NCBI RefSeq assembly: GCF_022605725.1
Contig: NC_065546.1
Location: 42,652,227-42,716,226 of the forward strand
Direction: 5' to 3'
DNA: 64,000 nt
Origin: Anthonomus grandis grandis
Lineage: Eukaryota > Arthropoda > Insecta > Coleoptera > Curculionidae
Positions 31,094 through 42,420 of the stretch are shown in pieces (positions within the stretch are counted from its first letter, which is position 1; each line of letters opens with the position of its first letter). A program made the translations under genes and the position numbers. The notes beneath the pieces were generated by a model. That model was not told the DNA's origin and did not search any database. It was given only the letters and a program-made list of their open reading frames with translations.

Positions 31094-32194
31094 GCTTTGA
31101 TTAATGCGAAATCAAATTCTCTTACTTTGACGTATAATTAGGGTAGGATAGTGGCTAAATTAAACGTCATTACTGTCACTTTATTGTGATGCTTGCTGTC
31201 ACTGTTGATTGTCACCTTAGCCAACACAATTTAAAATAAAGTTGCGCTTCTGATGAATTTATCTCGGATTCTAAAATCCCGTATAAAAGATTTCATAAAA
31301 AATTCTCACTTATCTAGAAACTGTATGTAATTCTGATATATTTGGGTAACACCCCATCAGATGATAATAAAGGGGTGGCACGTGAACTGAATTACACACA
31401 CACACACACATATATGCGTCAGAATGGGGAACATGACCGAGTGGCTGTACAACTGGATGATATCAAATCGCACTTTAACAAGGAAAACCACTAAAGGCCA
31501 GCCGGAGAAACGCCGAGACGAACTCTTACTTATTTAATTGATGGAGGTTTCGCCCTTAATTGCCTTAAGGAAACCACCTTGACAGCCAAAAAAATAAGAA
31601 ATCTTTGACTTAACCACTAATACAAATGGCCCTCAGTTAACGTTATTAATTTAAACTATAACGTTCAACTATAACGTTATTAATTTAAACTCGATTAAAA
31701 ATTTAAGTTGCTTCATACTTGTCCGAAAGTTAAAGTTCACTTGCTTAACTAGGAAACGCAATTAACAAGGCGGTATGATACAAAGAAGACACCGGATTAG
31801 TTAGTCTATATGGATCAGTAAACCGAATTAGCTCCAGATATTCAAGCCTATTCAGAAGGCAATTAAACGTCTTCTGTAAGATATAAGATAACGTTGTTAA
31901 CAGTCGTCCTTTGGGTTATTTTCAACTGACGAGCGATAACTTTCGCCTGGGACCGGTATATTCTTAAGACATTATTTTATTTCTTTGGTTAACAAACTAG
32001 ATTAAATAAATAGGTTAAAATTGCCTTATTTTGGCTTAAACGCTTAACCAAACCGGTTTTGAAGTTATAGTACGGCATATTGCGATTGGCCGGATGTTTA
32101 AATTTAAATAGGTTGGCGGGAACATTATGGGTTATTTTTAACCGAAGAGGGTTAATTTTCAATGCAGGCCGGTATAAGATTAGGATGACCCTGA
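31094..32194. other. Intergenic DNA, nothing recognised
   Basis: Holds a short (CA)n tract near 31,393-31,410 and a direct repeat of AACGTTATTAATTTAAACT near 31,641 and 31,672. No gene or TE protein seen. Confidence 0.4.
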
Positions 32195-32444
32195 AATGCA
32201 AAGTAGTTGGCAAAAGACGAAACGTCGTATTCAAAATATAAAAACACTATCGAAAAAAATGGCAATGCAAAAGAGCAAGAAGCTCATAGAAAAATAAAAC
32301 CGAATTTTTTCGGTACCATTCGGAATTTTTAATTTTTTAAACGGCATATTGTTAAGCTCAAAAATTGTTAACCTTGCATTCATTTAACTATCTTCCTATC
32401 TCTTCCGAGAACCCCATGTTGAGGGTCGAATTTAAAACACCCTG
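32195..32444. mobile_element. End of the fold-back element family
   Basis: Contains GTTGGCAAAAGACGAAACG and ends AATTTAAAACACCCTG before TA. It matches, in opposite orientation, the left arm of the larger element at 46,143. Only one end is present. Confidence 0.6.
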
Positions 32445-33399
32445 TATAATGATTATTGCAGAAATTAGCCATGTCATACGATTTATATCATATATTTTTT
32501 ATGTTTATTCAAGTAGTATGTTTCTCAATCTCATATAGGGCATCTTTTACATATTATTTTGTAGAGGGCTTTTATATTATTCCTATATAATATAAACATA
32601 TCGAAATCAACATTCATTTGATTTCGATATTTTTTATATTTTAATCCTAATTGTTCCGAAAATTCTTTTAAAACATTTCTCATTCACTTATGCGGTGCAA
32701 CCTGTCCACTTAAGCCTAAAAGCGACTGCAAAGCACCAGTTTCCAGTTGCATGAACCAATTACCAGTGTAATGTGCATAAATTGTTCAATAAACTATTAT
32801 ATCGACAAATTTTAGTAATACCTAGTGTATCAGATGTGAAAAATGTCCTGTGGCTCTTGAAAGAGTCAGTCAATGAGCAAATAGGATATAAATTGTCAAT
32901 AGTTTTATCATACCGCTTCATTTGAGCACCTAGCACAGAAGGAATTATCTCTTAGCAAGACCTTATGCTCTGATGATTTTGTGATTCTGAATATGGACTG
33001 TATAATGGTTCACAAAGACGTTTTAGTCAATAAATGTCTAGAGCACCAAATTTGTTCATTTAAAAATTTCAAATTTGTTGATTGTTAGATCTTGGTATAG
33101 TATAGCTGCAACATACAAGCGCAAACAGTATGTATGCGTATAATTTATATATGAAAAAACTTCTTCACTCACGCACTTGGACTCAGTGATTTATTTATAT
33201 CTCAGGAGCGATTTGGTCTGTATGGGTATGTCTATATGAAATGCGAAGTACATCGATAGTACCTGATTTCAAATATAAAATCTATTGATGATGAACTGGT
33301 AAAATTTTTGGGCAAATGGAATACTTGATAAATGAAATTATTTTGTTAACGGACAGCAATACCAACTCTTTTTTGTAGATGTGCCTGCGGAGGTGAAGC
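32445..33399. other. Intergenic DNA, nothing recognised
   Basis: A+T-rich, no coding, RNA or TE signal seen. Confidence 0.4.
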
Positions 33400-35830
33400 T
33401 TTTCTGTGTGCTATTCTATTAAGTATCCAATCTTTGAGGAATAAGACGAACGAAATTCATCTTCTGCTTATCAATTCTGATCCTCCTGACACTGTTTTAT
33501 TGACCGAGCATTGGATGAGACCAAGTTAATGCGGTTACTGATTTTCCAATTAAATTGAAATTGGTTGCTATTTTCCAATTTCAATTTTTTGCAAGCAAAA
33601 TTCGATACATGTGGGTACTGCTATTTTACTTAGAGAGACTCTTCGATCCTCCTGCAATAGGACAGATAAATCCGACAGTCTTCTTTTGGAAAGAGTGTTT
33701 GAGTTCTCAGTGTATCTTCTGTAAATATCTTAACTTATACATTATTTGTATCTCCAAGCCTCCCAGTGGGGATGTGGCAGTATTCTTGGAAAGGTTTGAT
33801 TCTCTTTTATCCGAACTTTCATTCCACTTTAAAGTCATACTAGGTGGTGATTTTAATATAATTGACATTAAAATGATTTTTTGTCACCCCAACGAACTTT
33901 ACTAATCAGCATAATTCAATCGTACGGTCTTAAGATGCATGTCCATGCTCCCACACGTATTACATCCTCCTAGGCTACTATCATAGATTACTTCTGCACT
34001 AACGTAAACGATCTAATATGTTCTGTCTTATCGTCTGGTATTTCTGATCATGAAGTTGTTCAGGACGATTTTCCATGTAGTATTGCATCCTTAAATAGAT
34101 ATCCGGCAAGAATATTTAGTAAGGCTAACTTTGATTAGTTTGCACAAATAACGATATCAATTTCTTGGGATGGATCAATGCTGCGCCGGATCCATTTATC
34201 TAGACCATTTGCCCTCAATTTTAGGTTCCTGACTAAATTGTGTCGCCTTATAAAAACGAATTTCTGGTTTCATATTGTACCAGCTATAGGAGGCTTTACA
34301 GAAAAGTAGTGAGGGTTGCTAAAAGAAATTACTATCAGAGTCGGTTGTATTCCTCAAGTAAGCATTCCACCAGAGTTGGAAGTAAATGAGTTGAATGACT
34401 ATTTTTGTGATATGGTTAAAGAGCTGTTGGAGGTTGATTCTGATAGCAGGGATCAAGTTACATACCTTCAGCAGGTTTCAGTTTTTTCCTTCCTACAAAC
34501 AACACTGAAGTTCTGAAGGCGGTTATGAGCTAATAAAACAACAAATCTTCGGGATCTGATGGTATTTCTGTGAAGTTACTTTTGTCTTTACCGCAGAATG
34601 CTTCCTCCTAGCATACTGGCAGATTTCCTGTATGTCTTAAGGGGGCATTCCTCTGCATAAGGGCGGTGATTTGAATCAGGTTTGCAACTATCGTTCAATC
34701 TCGATTCTATCCATACTTTTTAAAGTATTGAAGATACTGACGAAGATGAGAATTCTGACTTTTTTGTTTCAGAATCATATATTATTCGAATGCTAGGGTG
34801 TCGACAGCTGCAGTGTTATGTGATCTTGTGTTTGATTGTGTGGATTATGGGATGCTGTTGTCTAAGTTTGACAAATACGGGTTTAGAGGTGTTGCCCTGC
34901 AGTGGCTCAGGTCTTATCTGATTTATCGCACTCAGACACTTGCAGTTGGTGGATGGATGGAGAACACTTAAATCTGGTGTCCCACAAGGATCAGAGTGTT
35001 GGAGCCTCTTTTATTCCTACTTTACATTAACGACTTAAATTTTCTGTCACTTTGCCGCCAGTTGGTTTTATTTGCAGATGATACCACCATTTCTTGGCAT
35101 CATAGAGGTCCTGCATATATTAGAAATGGTGTGCTTCAAACAGATTTATGTTCAATGCCAAAAAATCTTTTGTTTTAGGTCTGTGTGAGGTAAGTGTGAC
35201 GAGAGGAATCTTACGTTTGATGAGCAGACCCTTCTACAGATTAAAGAGAGTTGTAGATTCTTGGGTATTATCACCTAACATCGAAGTTGTCTTGGCTGGC
35301 AAGGGTCTATTGAATATAATATTTTTATTATAAAAGAAGGCAGTTAGGCATCTCTGTTCCTGATTATTATTGATTTAAGAGCTTCATGTAAAACTCGAAA
35401 CCTTCATGTTTATTTCGGAAAGGATCCTAATACTCTATTCATTATTTAGCTTGGAAACATCGGTACTGATTCACAAGTGTGTTCGGTCTTCTAGAAAAAT
35501 CCCACATGTTACCCGTCAGTTGAATGACTTTCTCCTCCCTATACCCACTACTTTTCTTAGCAGGCATTCATTGATTTATTTTTGACAAAAAATCTATAAC
35601 CATGTTCCTCCCTCCATAAGAAATATTCTTGGCCTGAAATCATTTAAAAGAAAACTAAAAAAATATTGCTGCCTAAGACAACATTTGACCTTGCCCATTG
35701 CTGCTTAAATTAAGTATTAGTTATGTTATTTATGTGTGCTGTATTCCAGCATCCTGTTCTATTTGATGCTTAGTGTTATGAATCTTTTAATGGACTTCTT
35801 GTGTTATATTTGTATGGTTATTTTAAATAA
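33400..35830 (+). mobile_element. CR1/Jockey-type LINE, heavily decayed
   Basis: Same family as the minus-strand copy at 2,060-5,165. Endonuclease pieces: LLSIQSLRNKTNEIHLLL then LLTEHWM (about 33,417-33,520), ILGGDFNI (33,838), ITSS..TIDYFC (33,960), SGISDHEVV (34,035). RT pieces: KSGDLNQVCNYRSISIL-like (34,670), SGVPQGS-like (34,975), PLLFLLYINDLN (35,005), VLFADDTTISWH (35,066) and a tail to about 35,710. Many stops and shifts. The 3' end is TTTTAAATAAATAAATAA. Confidence 0.85.
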
Positions 35831-36782
35831 ATAAATAAAATAAATATGTCTTTATTTGGTATCAAATGCACATTACATTACATTTGCCTAAAAAGGCGAA
35901 GATTAGCTAAAGCTATACTTTTATCCCTTAACGCTAATAATAATAATTACAAATGTTTTGACAAACAAGTAGTAATAATAATATAAAAATTAACCAAAGA
36001 ACAAATTAACAGAAAAAAAATAATTAAATACATTTGTAAATCCGCAGACAACAAAAAACTAATTGTGCAATTGTTCCTCCAAGAACAAAGTTTTATAATC
36101 ATTTTTAAAACGAGATATTGGAATTAAAAAATTAGGTCTAAATCGATTATAAATTATTACGGTAATGTAAGTATAACTACGTGAGAAAAGAGCTGTGCTA
36201 TGGTGTGGCAATGTCAGAGTCTTATGTCTTATATCTCTATCATGAATCGCATTTCTTGGAATTAATTTCTCTAACAGATATTTTGGCTTTTGGTTTTTAT
36301 AGAGCCGATAAATAAATGTAAGAAAATAAAACCTAAAAAGAAATGACATTTTTAACCACTGCAATAGATAGATGTATATGGACACATGATCAAATTGTCT
36401 TAAATTACGCACAAATCGACAAAACGTATTTTGTACACGTTGCAGTTTCTGCTGGGTTATTTTATCAAGACAAGGACAATAAACGATAAAACAGTAATTT
36501 AAAATGGATAACACTAACGATACTGAGAGTTTTTTTCTTCTCTTAAAATTTAAAATATGTTTGTTAGCGTAGAGCAAACGCATACGAAATCACTAATATG
36601 TCCTTGGAATCTTAAAGAAGAATCAATAGTTAAACCTAGAATCTTGACGCTCTTAGCAAAAGCTAAAATTTTAATTTTTGTTTGCTGTTAACACATTGTA
36701 TGTACATATGTATTTTTGTTTTATTTTGAAGAGTAATTTGTGAGTTTTCTGTAATTGTAATATCTTCCGGAATACAGCACAA
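35831..36782 (-). mobile_element. Jockey-type LINE 3' part (minus strand)
   Basis: Tail-to-tail with the preceding plus-strand LINE. RT thumb from about 36,690 (AKSVKILGLTIDSSLRFQGH) through the long frame below to a 3' end near 35,835 with AATAAAGACATATTTA. It is cut off at 36,783 by an (ATT)n array. A small minus-strand piece beyond the second array (37,456-37,560: KIKKWLSNEINTSIKTRDQI) looks like the EN-RT linker of the same element. Confidence 0.75.
36059..36583 (-). pseudogene. LINE RT C-terminal domain
   Basis: About 174 residues in one frame: KLSVSLVLSILNYCFIVYCP, TQQKLQRVQNTFCRFVRNLR, LIPRNAIHDRDIRHKTLTLP and SYTYITVIIYNRFRPNFLIP then F-x6-LFLEEQL. This is the connection and tail of a Jockey/BS-like RT. 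The catalytic palm is not present. Confidence 0.85.

Positions 36783-36870
<88 letters not shown>
36783..36870. repeat. (ATT)n microsatellite, about 29 units
   Basis: Nearly pure ATT repeat of 88 bp. It borders the 3' end of a minus-strand Dong/R4-type fragment. Confidence 0.98.
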
Positions 36871-37390
36871 TACAGCCAGTTAAGGCTCGCACTTCCTCTA
36901 AGGGGGGGGAAATCATTTACTTATCCCAGATACCTGCGATATCAAAAGGATTAAGCTCTGTGGTCTGTGGGGGCCTTTTCGGTGTCCTTAAGTGACCTGA
37001 AATGTAGAGTTATCCCCTAGAAATTTCCGGGTGCTGCGAGCAGTTGCCAGTAGTACTGCCTTTTGCATGTGCTTATAAAGATGTTCGCCTGTTCCTAGTT
37101 GTTTAAGGTATTCAAGTAGACTTTTCGGTATTACACCCGTTGTCGATATAACAATTGGGATGGTCTGAACATTATCCATTCTCCATTGCCTTCCGGTTTG
37201 AATTTCTAGATCTCTGTATTTGGCGATTTTCTCAGTGTGTTTCTCTTGCAGATTATTGTTGTTCGGTATGGCTACGTCAATTAGAGTTGTTTTCCTGGAA
37301 ATTTTATCTATTAAAATAAGATCTGGTCTATTATGCCTTACATGTTGATCGGTAAGTACACTGCGGTCCCAATATAACTTATATCGGTCA

Positions 37391-37391
<1 letters not shown>
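36871..37391 (-). mobile_element. Dong/R4-type LINE fragment flanked by (ATT)n
   Basis: Minus-strand frame from the second array: NRPDLILIDKISRKTTLIDV (the RPD...D core of a restriction-enzyme-like endonuclease), AIPNNNN, KYRDLE, TIPIVISTTGVIPKSLLEYL then QKAVLLATARSTRKFLGD. This is the C-terminal endonuclease region of an R4/Dong-clade element. The copy is 5'-truncated and bounded on both sides by (ATT)n; (TAA)n is the known target of Bombyx Dong. Confidence 0.85.

Positions 37392-37455
<64 letters not shown>
37392..37455. repeat. (ATT)n microsatellite, about 21 units
   Basis: 64 bp of TTA repeat at the 5' side of the Dong/R4-type fragment. Confidence 0.98.
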
Positions 37456-37456
<1 letters not shown>

Positions 37457-37559
37457 TTATTTGGTCTCTAGTTTTGATAGATGTATTAATTTCATTTGAT
37501 AACCACTTTTTTATTTTTTTTTTTATAACTAAATCAAGTTTTTGTACAATCTAACATTA

Positions 37560-38550
37560 TATTATTGTATGACTCAAGGAAAATATTGCTTGCGGTTCGA
37601 ACATTTATTTCATTCATAATGCGATTCATTCACAAAACACTTTATTAATTCGAATTGAGAGGCAATTTTTATAATAAAACGAATGGAATTGTTCGTAACC
37701 ATTAATTACATAACCGTCCTTCCTACAAGGGGAAAAATCAAACCGAAGTAAGAAGCCCAAAAAACACAAAAGTTAATTGATCTTATTGATTCGAAGCGTC
37801 AAGATAACCGAGAGCTTTTACACTCCAATTTTCCCCGGAGTCCTTCTGGTAAATTGCCGTCGCGGGATAAATTCCGGGACCGTTGAGTGATAGTGGGGGT
37901 AAAAAGGGGGAAGAGAGAGGGAGGGTGATGAAGGGTTCTTCACAGTCAGGTGGTTGTGTCTGCACCCTTGACTCCCAAATTGCACCAATTTGAACTACAA
38001 TGATTTGAGCCACAACAGACCCCCACCGCCCCGTCGCTAAAAGGAGTCGGTCGTCCCATTTTCTTTTCGCAGTTTTACAAATTGCGCCCCGGCCGTGGTG
38101 GGATCTTTTGTCGAATGAGTAAATCGACAAATAATTTTAAGGTTAAATAAAGGGGCCGAATTTTTCTTGTGGATTTTCCACCTAAATGGTGCATCATCAA
38201 AAAAATTTTACACAAAAGAAAAATAAATAGTTTGAGGAAAAAATATCGCCCCGGATGTACGCGGGGCCATTAGACGCGATTTTCCACCCCCCTCTCTGCC
38301 CAGAAAAGAAAGAAAATCCCGTGAGACTTTCCCGGGGGATAAATTGGCCGTGGCCGCTTTCCGGCACGTCACCTCAGCGTCGTTATCTAAAGAGTACTGT
38401 TGTTGCATCTTTTCATTCATTAGCCTATTCTACACTTGGCACGAACCCTTATCGCTACGTTTTAACGACACACTTTTAAATATCAATATTTTTGTATATT
38501 TTGATAATTTTTAACAAAAAAAAAAGGTAGTTAAAGCTTTCGACATTCGG
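37560..38550. other. G+C-richer non-coding island, possible regulatory element
   Basis: Stretches at 37,800-38,110 and 38,240-38,380 are clearly G+C-richer than the flanks (runs of CCCCGG, CCCACCGCCCCG). Open frames on both strands are short, begin without a good start and look like nothing known. No TE ends. A conserved non-coding element is possible but is inference only. Confidence 0.3.
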
Positions 38551-38559
38551 CTCGTACGG

Positions 38560-39164
38560 AAACTATGAAGACGCTGAGCTGGGACAAATCCAAGTCGAAT
38601 TTGACATTGATGAAATTATGGCCCATCATTCCAGTGACCGAAAGAGTCGGTATGGCGTGACCTGTGAAGTGCAGTAAGAACTGTTTGTTACTCCAGCTAG
38701 GTATGCTCTGGCACTTTGTGTGTCTAAGATTTACAAATCTCGGAGAAATAGTTGAGGTTTTCCATAGAAAGCTCGGAAAAATTCAATTGCTGCATCGCTT
38801 TAATTCCAGAGTCAGACAAGCACTCATGATAATCGATGAAGAAACTGGTAGAAAGATCTTCTACCTACTTACCAAAGATGCGTCACATCAGAAGCGAACC
38901 TATAGGGATATTTGGGTCGCTTTGTGTTCTCTAAAAGAGTAGTTTTTTGGCGAAAATTTGAGAAGCCTAGCAATTCCTAAACGCGCATGCGCACTTGATA
39001 ACTTGCAATGGATTGAAAGCTGATTCAGAGCATGTTAGAAGGTCCATAGCGTTGATTGTTATTTCTACAGGCGGTCTAGTTGCAAGAGAGGAACCTTCTA
39101 TCGATATCAACATCCATCATCTTTGGAATCATTTCGGGACGAAATGAGCTTAGGGAGGGAGTAG
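38560..39164 (+). mobile_element. 3' internal region of an LTR retrotransposon (probable)
   Basis: Bordered on the right by a purine tract (AGGGAGGGAGTAG) directly before the LTR. A frame at 38664-38942 reads FHRKLGKIQLLHRFNSRVRQ then ALMIIDEETGRKIFYLLTKD. I do not recognise the protein; it may be a worn pol or gag piece. Confidence 0.4.
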
Positions 39165-39525
39165 TGTAACGATACTAGAACGCCGAGAATAGCAGCTGAT
39201 AGCTGACAAGTAGCACACCGTACGACGTCTCTGGAGACGCGTGGAAGGTCAACGAATCTTCCGGAATCATGGTCAGCCGAGTATATAAGGAGCCGCGTCG
39301 CCCCTGGGAGTCAGTTGACAGGTCAGTCGAAGTTTGGCTCGAAATATTGGCGCGATATTTAAATTGGCCATAAATAGTAGTAAATGAATACGGTGAAAAT
39401 AGATATTTCTGGTAGTCGTAAATGATCGTGTTTAGTCGTGTAAGTCTGTAAATAAATTAGTTGACTATTTTTGTGCAATAAAATTGTTTAATTCACACCT
39501 AACGAACAGTAAAAACGCCTCAACA
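39165..39525 (+). mobile_element. LTR of a Ty3/gypsy-like retrotransposon (3' or solo)
   Basis: Begins TGTAACGATACTAG and ends CGCCTCAACA (TG...CA). Inside are a TATA box in GTATATAAGG (39281-39290) and polyadenylation-type AATAAAATTG (39477-39486). The polypurine tract just upstream marks it as the right-hand LTR. No primer-binding site follows, and no second LTR is in the window. Confidence 0.7.
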
Positions 39526-39989
39526 TATTTAAATAAATTATCATTGTCGCTTAGGAGGTCTTACTTAAGCAATTTTACCGTACCGAGTGAAATTTAAAGC
39601 AAAAACCATATACAATGATGTGATCATGATCAAAGTTGCCCCACATCGCATTTGAAAAACTGGAAATTAGCTAAATAAAATTTAGATATATGATAAAAAA
39701 AGAAGTATGCTCCGTACTACAAATTTCTGAAGGTTTTAAAAAAATTATTTAAATGTTAAAAGTAATCTTTCTTACCTTGAATAGCGAAAATCTCGGCAAA
39801 TCACCCTAAGTTGTTAATACTCTCGTTTACGGATGAGCACTGAAATATATTTGGCATGTTGAAACGCGCCAAGAAATTAACACTATTGCCATATTTCGCC
39901 AAATTAAAAGTTTAGACGTGTGTTATCCTGCAATTATCAATGTATAGCCCCAGTTTACCGTAACAAATTATTTGAAATTTGAACAAAAT
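39526..39989. other. Intergenic DNA, nothing recognised
   Basis: A+T-rich; no signal seen. Confidence 0.4.
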
Positions 39990-40740
39990 GTGTTAAGAAT
40001 TATTTTTAGATTTAGCTAAGGCTTTCGACACGGTCCCACATGTTAAACTTGTTCAAATCTTACAAAACTATAGAATTAGGGGGAACACCATATGGGTACA
40101 GTTAAAAAAACTATCTTTCGGAAAGGTCAGGAAATTAAAATTGGGGTACCTCAGGGAACTACTGTTTTGGGCCCAATGCTTTGCACAATATACCGGGTGA
40201 ATCAAAAATAAGCGGCATTCTTTCGGGGGCGTAATCCTTGCATAAAAATAAGACAAAAAATTCCTATTAACATGAGTCCGCAGACGCTTCCTAAGGATTA
40301 TTCCCCTTTTAATAAGACACCTTAAAGACCATTTTTTTCTCTATAACTTTAAACCCGTTTACAATAAAATTTTGAAATTTTGGTGCACTGTAAAAGATTA
40401 GATGATAGTTAAAATGCTAAATAAAAAAAAATAAAAATTTTAGTCAGTGGCGTCACATACAGGGTTAAATCATTCCTATTTCTTTTACGCTCTGGGTTAT
40501 TGCAATTTTATTTGAAAATTCTAAAACTTTAGTGTTTACATTTTTTTGTAGATCACCGATGAATTCATCATTGTAAAATACGATTGACTTAGCCATAGTG
40601 ATCAGTTATAAGAGTGTTTTTCAAATTAATTTATAAATAATAAGAATCGTCTTTGTTGATTTGGTATGTACTAAGTTTAAAAAACAAAAATTAATTTTAC
40701 GTATTTAAAAAAACAAGCTGATATATTATTATATTCATAT

Positions 40741-40869
40741 TATGTATGGAAGGGCTTTTGGCGATTGTATGGAAGCAAGACGGTTGTATAAAGAGGCATT
40801 TCCTGATCGACGAATGCTACATCGTTCGGTTTTCTTAAGAGTAGATCGTAATTTAAGGGAAAGAAATTA
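40741..40869 (+). pseudogene. Family A transposase, N-terminal DNA-binding domain
   Basis: Reads MYGRAFGDCMEARRLYKEAF then PDRRMLHRSVFLRVDRNLRE before a stop. Matches the N-terminal helix-turn-helix (YG..NGN..EA.RLYQE.FP.RR.P) seen again at 49,200. The usual MERYT-type start is worn. Confidence 0.7.
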
Positions 40870-40949
40870 ATTAAAATTTAGGAAAAAGATGTTGCATAAT
40901 ACCTGTTTAAATCAACAAGGGACCTCTCAGTCAACTGTACTTACGTAAA

Positions 40950-41650
40950 ATTACGTAAAATATGCCATTCGCCGGAAAGTGCACAGTTTTTTCTTTAAGA
41001 ACGAGATACCAACAATAAAGAAAATTAAGATAGAACTTACTGCTGATAATTCTTTAACCAAAATATCTTTTGGTGTTTTAAAGCGAACAATGCATGAGTT
41101 GAATTTTCGATATTTAAAAAGGAACCGCAAAAGTTTTTTAATAGAAAAAAATGAAATCGTATTGTGGTGAAGGAAATATTTAAAAGAAATTCGTGAACAT
41201 CGGCGCGAAGGAAGAAAAATTTATTACACCGATGAAACATGGCTGAATGAAGGACACACCCGTGCAAAAGTATGGCAGGACTTAAATGTCACAAATTCGC
41301 GGCAAGCCTTTTTGGATGGGCTTTGCACGGGTTTGAAAGCTCCTTCTGGCAAGGGCCGTCACCTAATTATTACACATATAGGTAGTGATTCTGGATTTCT
41401 GGAAGATAGTCTGAACGTTTTTGAATCGAAGAAAACGGGTGACTACCACGAAGATATGAACGCAGAGGTTTTTGAAAAGTGGTTTTCGTCGGTATTGGTG
41501 CGAGTAGACCCCGGTTCAGTTATCGTCATAGATAATGCGCCTTATTATAGTCGGCGAGTGGAAAAAATACCAACGACTGCTTGGCGAAAAGGAGACATAA
41601 AAGACTGGTTAAAATCAAAAGGGGATTCGTCGATTCGTACGATTCGACGA
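40950..41650 (+). pseudogene. Family B transposase piece inside the family A element
   Basis: One frame with a single stop (41168-41170): IRRKVHSFFFKNEIPTIKKI, YYTDETWLNEGHTRAKVWQD (first catalytic Asp in TDETW), GLKAPSGKGRHLIITHIGS, TGDYHEDMNAEVFEKWF, VIVIDNAPYYSRRVEKIPTT (second catalytic Asp in IDNAPYYS) and DIKDWLKSKG. This is the second DNA-binding lobe and most of the catalytic core of a distinct insect DDE family. It lacks its N-terminus, third catalytic residue and TIRs. Confidence 0.8.
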
Positions 41651-42420
41651 AGATATGCTCAAGGTACAATTGCTCGATATTGTTCGTATCCATCTCACAC
41701 AAAATTACGGAGAATTTTGTGTGAGATGTTATTACGCTTTTATCATATTAAAGAAGTTCATGCATTAGAAGAGCGAGATTTTCCACTTTATGTTCAATTT
41801 TGTAATTGGCTTGAAAAACAACGACTTGCTGTCGAAAATTTCGAAAAACAAATTATTTACCGACGAGGCAGCTTTGAACAAGAAATGGAATGTTAAATTT
41901 CCATAACAACCATGTAGGGGCAGATATCCATTATACAGTATAGAGAGCTCATCAGCAGCAGTTTTCTTTAAATGTGTGGGCAGGAATTATCGATATACAT
42001 TTATTAGGACCCGTATTTTTACTGCAGCGGCTAAATGGAGAAACCTACACATTATTTTTACAAAATGAATTACCGCCACTCTTCTTAAATCTTCTACTTC
42101 TATTGCGAGCACAAATGTGGTTTATGCACAACGGGGTTCTTACACATTTTAGCATTATCTCTAGAAACCATTTAAATAACCCACAACATTGAGTCAGTCG
42201 TGGGTGTCCAGTGTCATGGCCACCACGGTCTCTTAATCTAAACCCCCTTGATTTTTACTTATAAGGACACATAAACCGGCTAGTTGATTCTCGCCCAATA
42301 TTCAATATTGAGGTTCTTAGACAAAGAATAGAGGAAGGATTTCAAACAGTTAAAAACAATCCAAGAATTCTTTCACGAGTGTATCGTAATCTAATAAAAA
42401 AAAATTAGCAGCTTGTCGTG
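41651..42420 (+). pseudogene. Family A transposase, middle and C-terminal part
   Basis: Continues in the same frame as the family B piece up to 41896 (LLRFYHIKEVHALEERDFPL then YVQFCNWLEKQ), then shifts frame: LFTDEAALNKK (first catalytic Asp), NVWAGIIDIHLLGPVFLLQR, AQMWFMHNGVLTHF, and NLNPLDFYL with a worn C-terminus ending NGNNFEHFL near 42,450. The second catalytic Asp of the usual HDGAPAHF is Asn here (HNG). Confidence 0.8.
41691..41728. repeat. Perfect 16-bp hairpin inside the transposase frame
   Basis: CATCTCACACAAAATT (41691-41706), loop ACGGAG, then the exact inverse (41713-41728). Lies within coding sequence of the family A transposase middle part. Confidence 0.95.

Noticed and set aside
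31425..31520. GACCGAGTGGCTGTA resembling a tRNA-Leu/Ser A box
   Set aside because: No matching B box and no cloverleaf can be drawn.
37783..38420. Open frames on both strands in the 38-kb G+C-rich patch
   Set aside because: They overlap on opposite strands, lack good starts and resemble no family; likely compositional.
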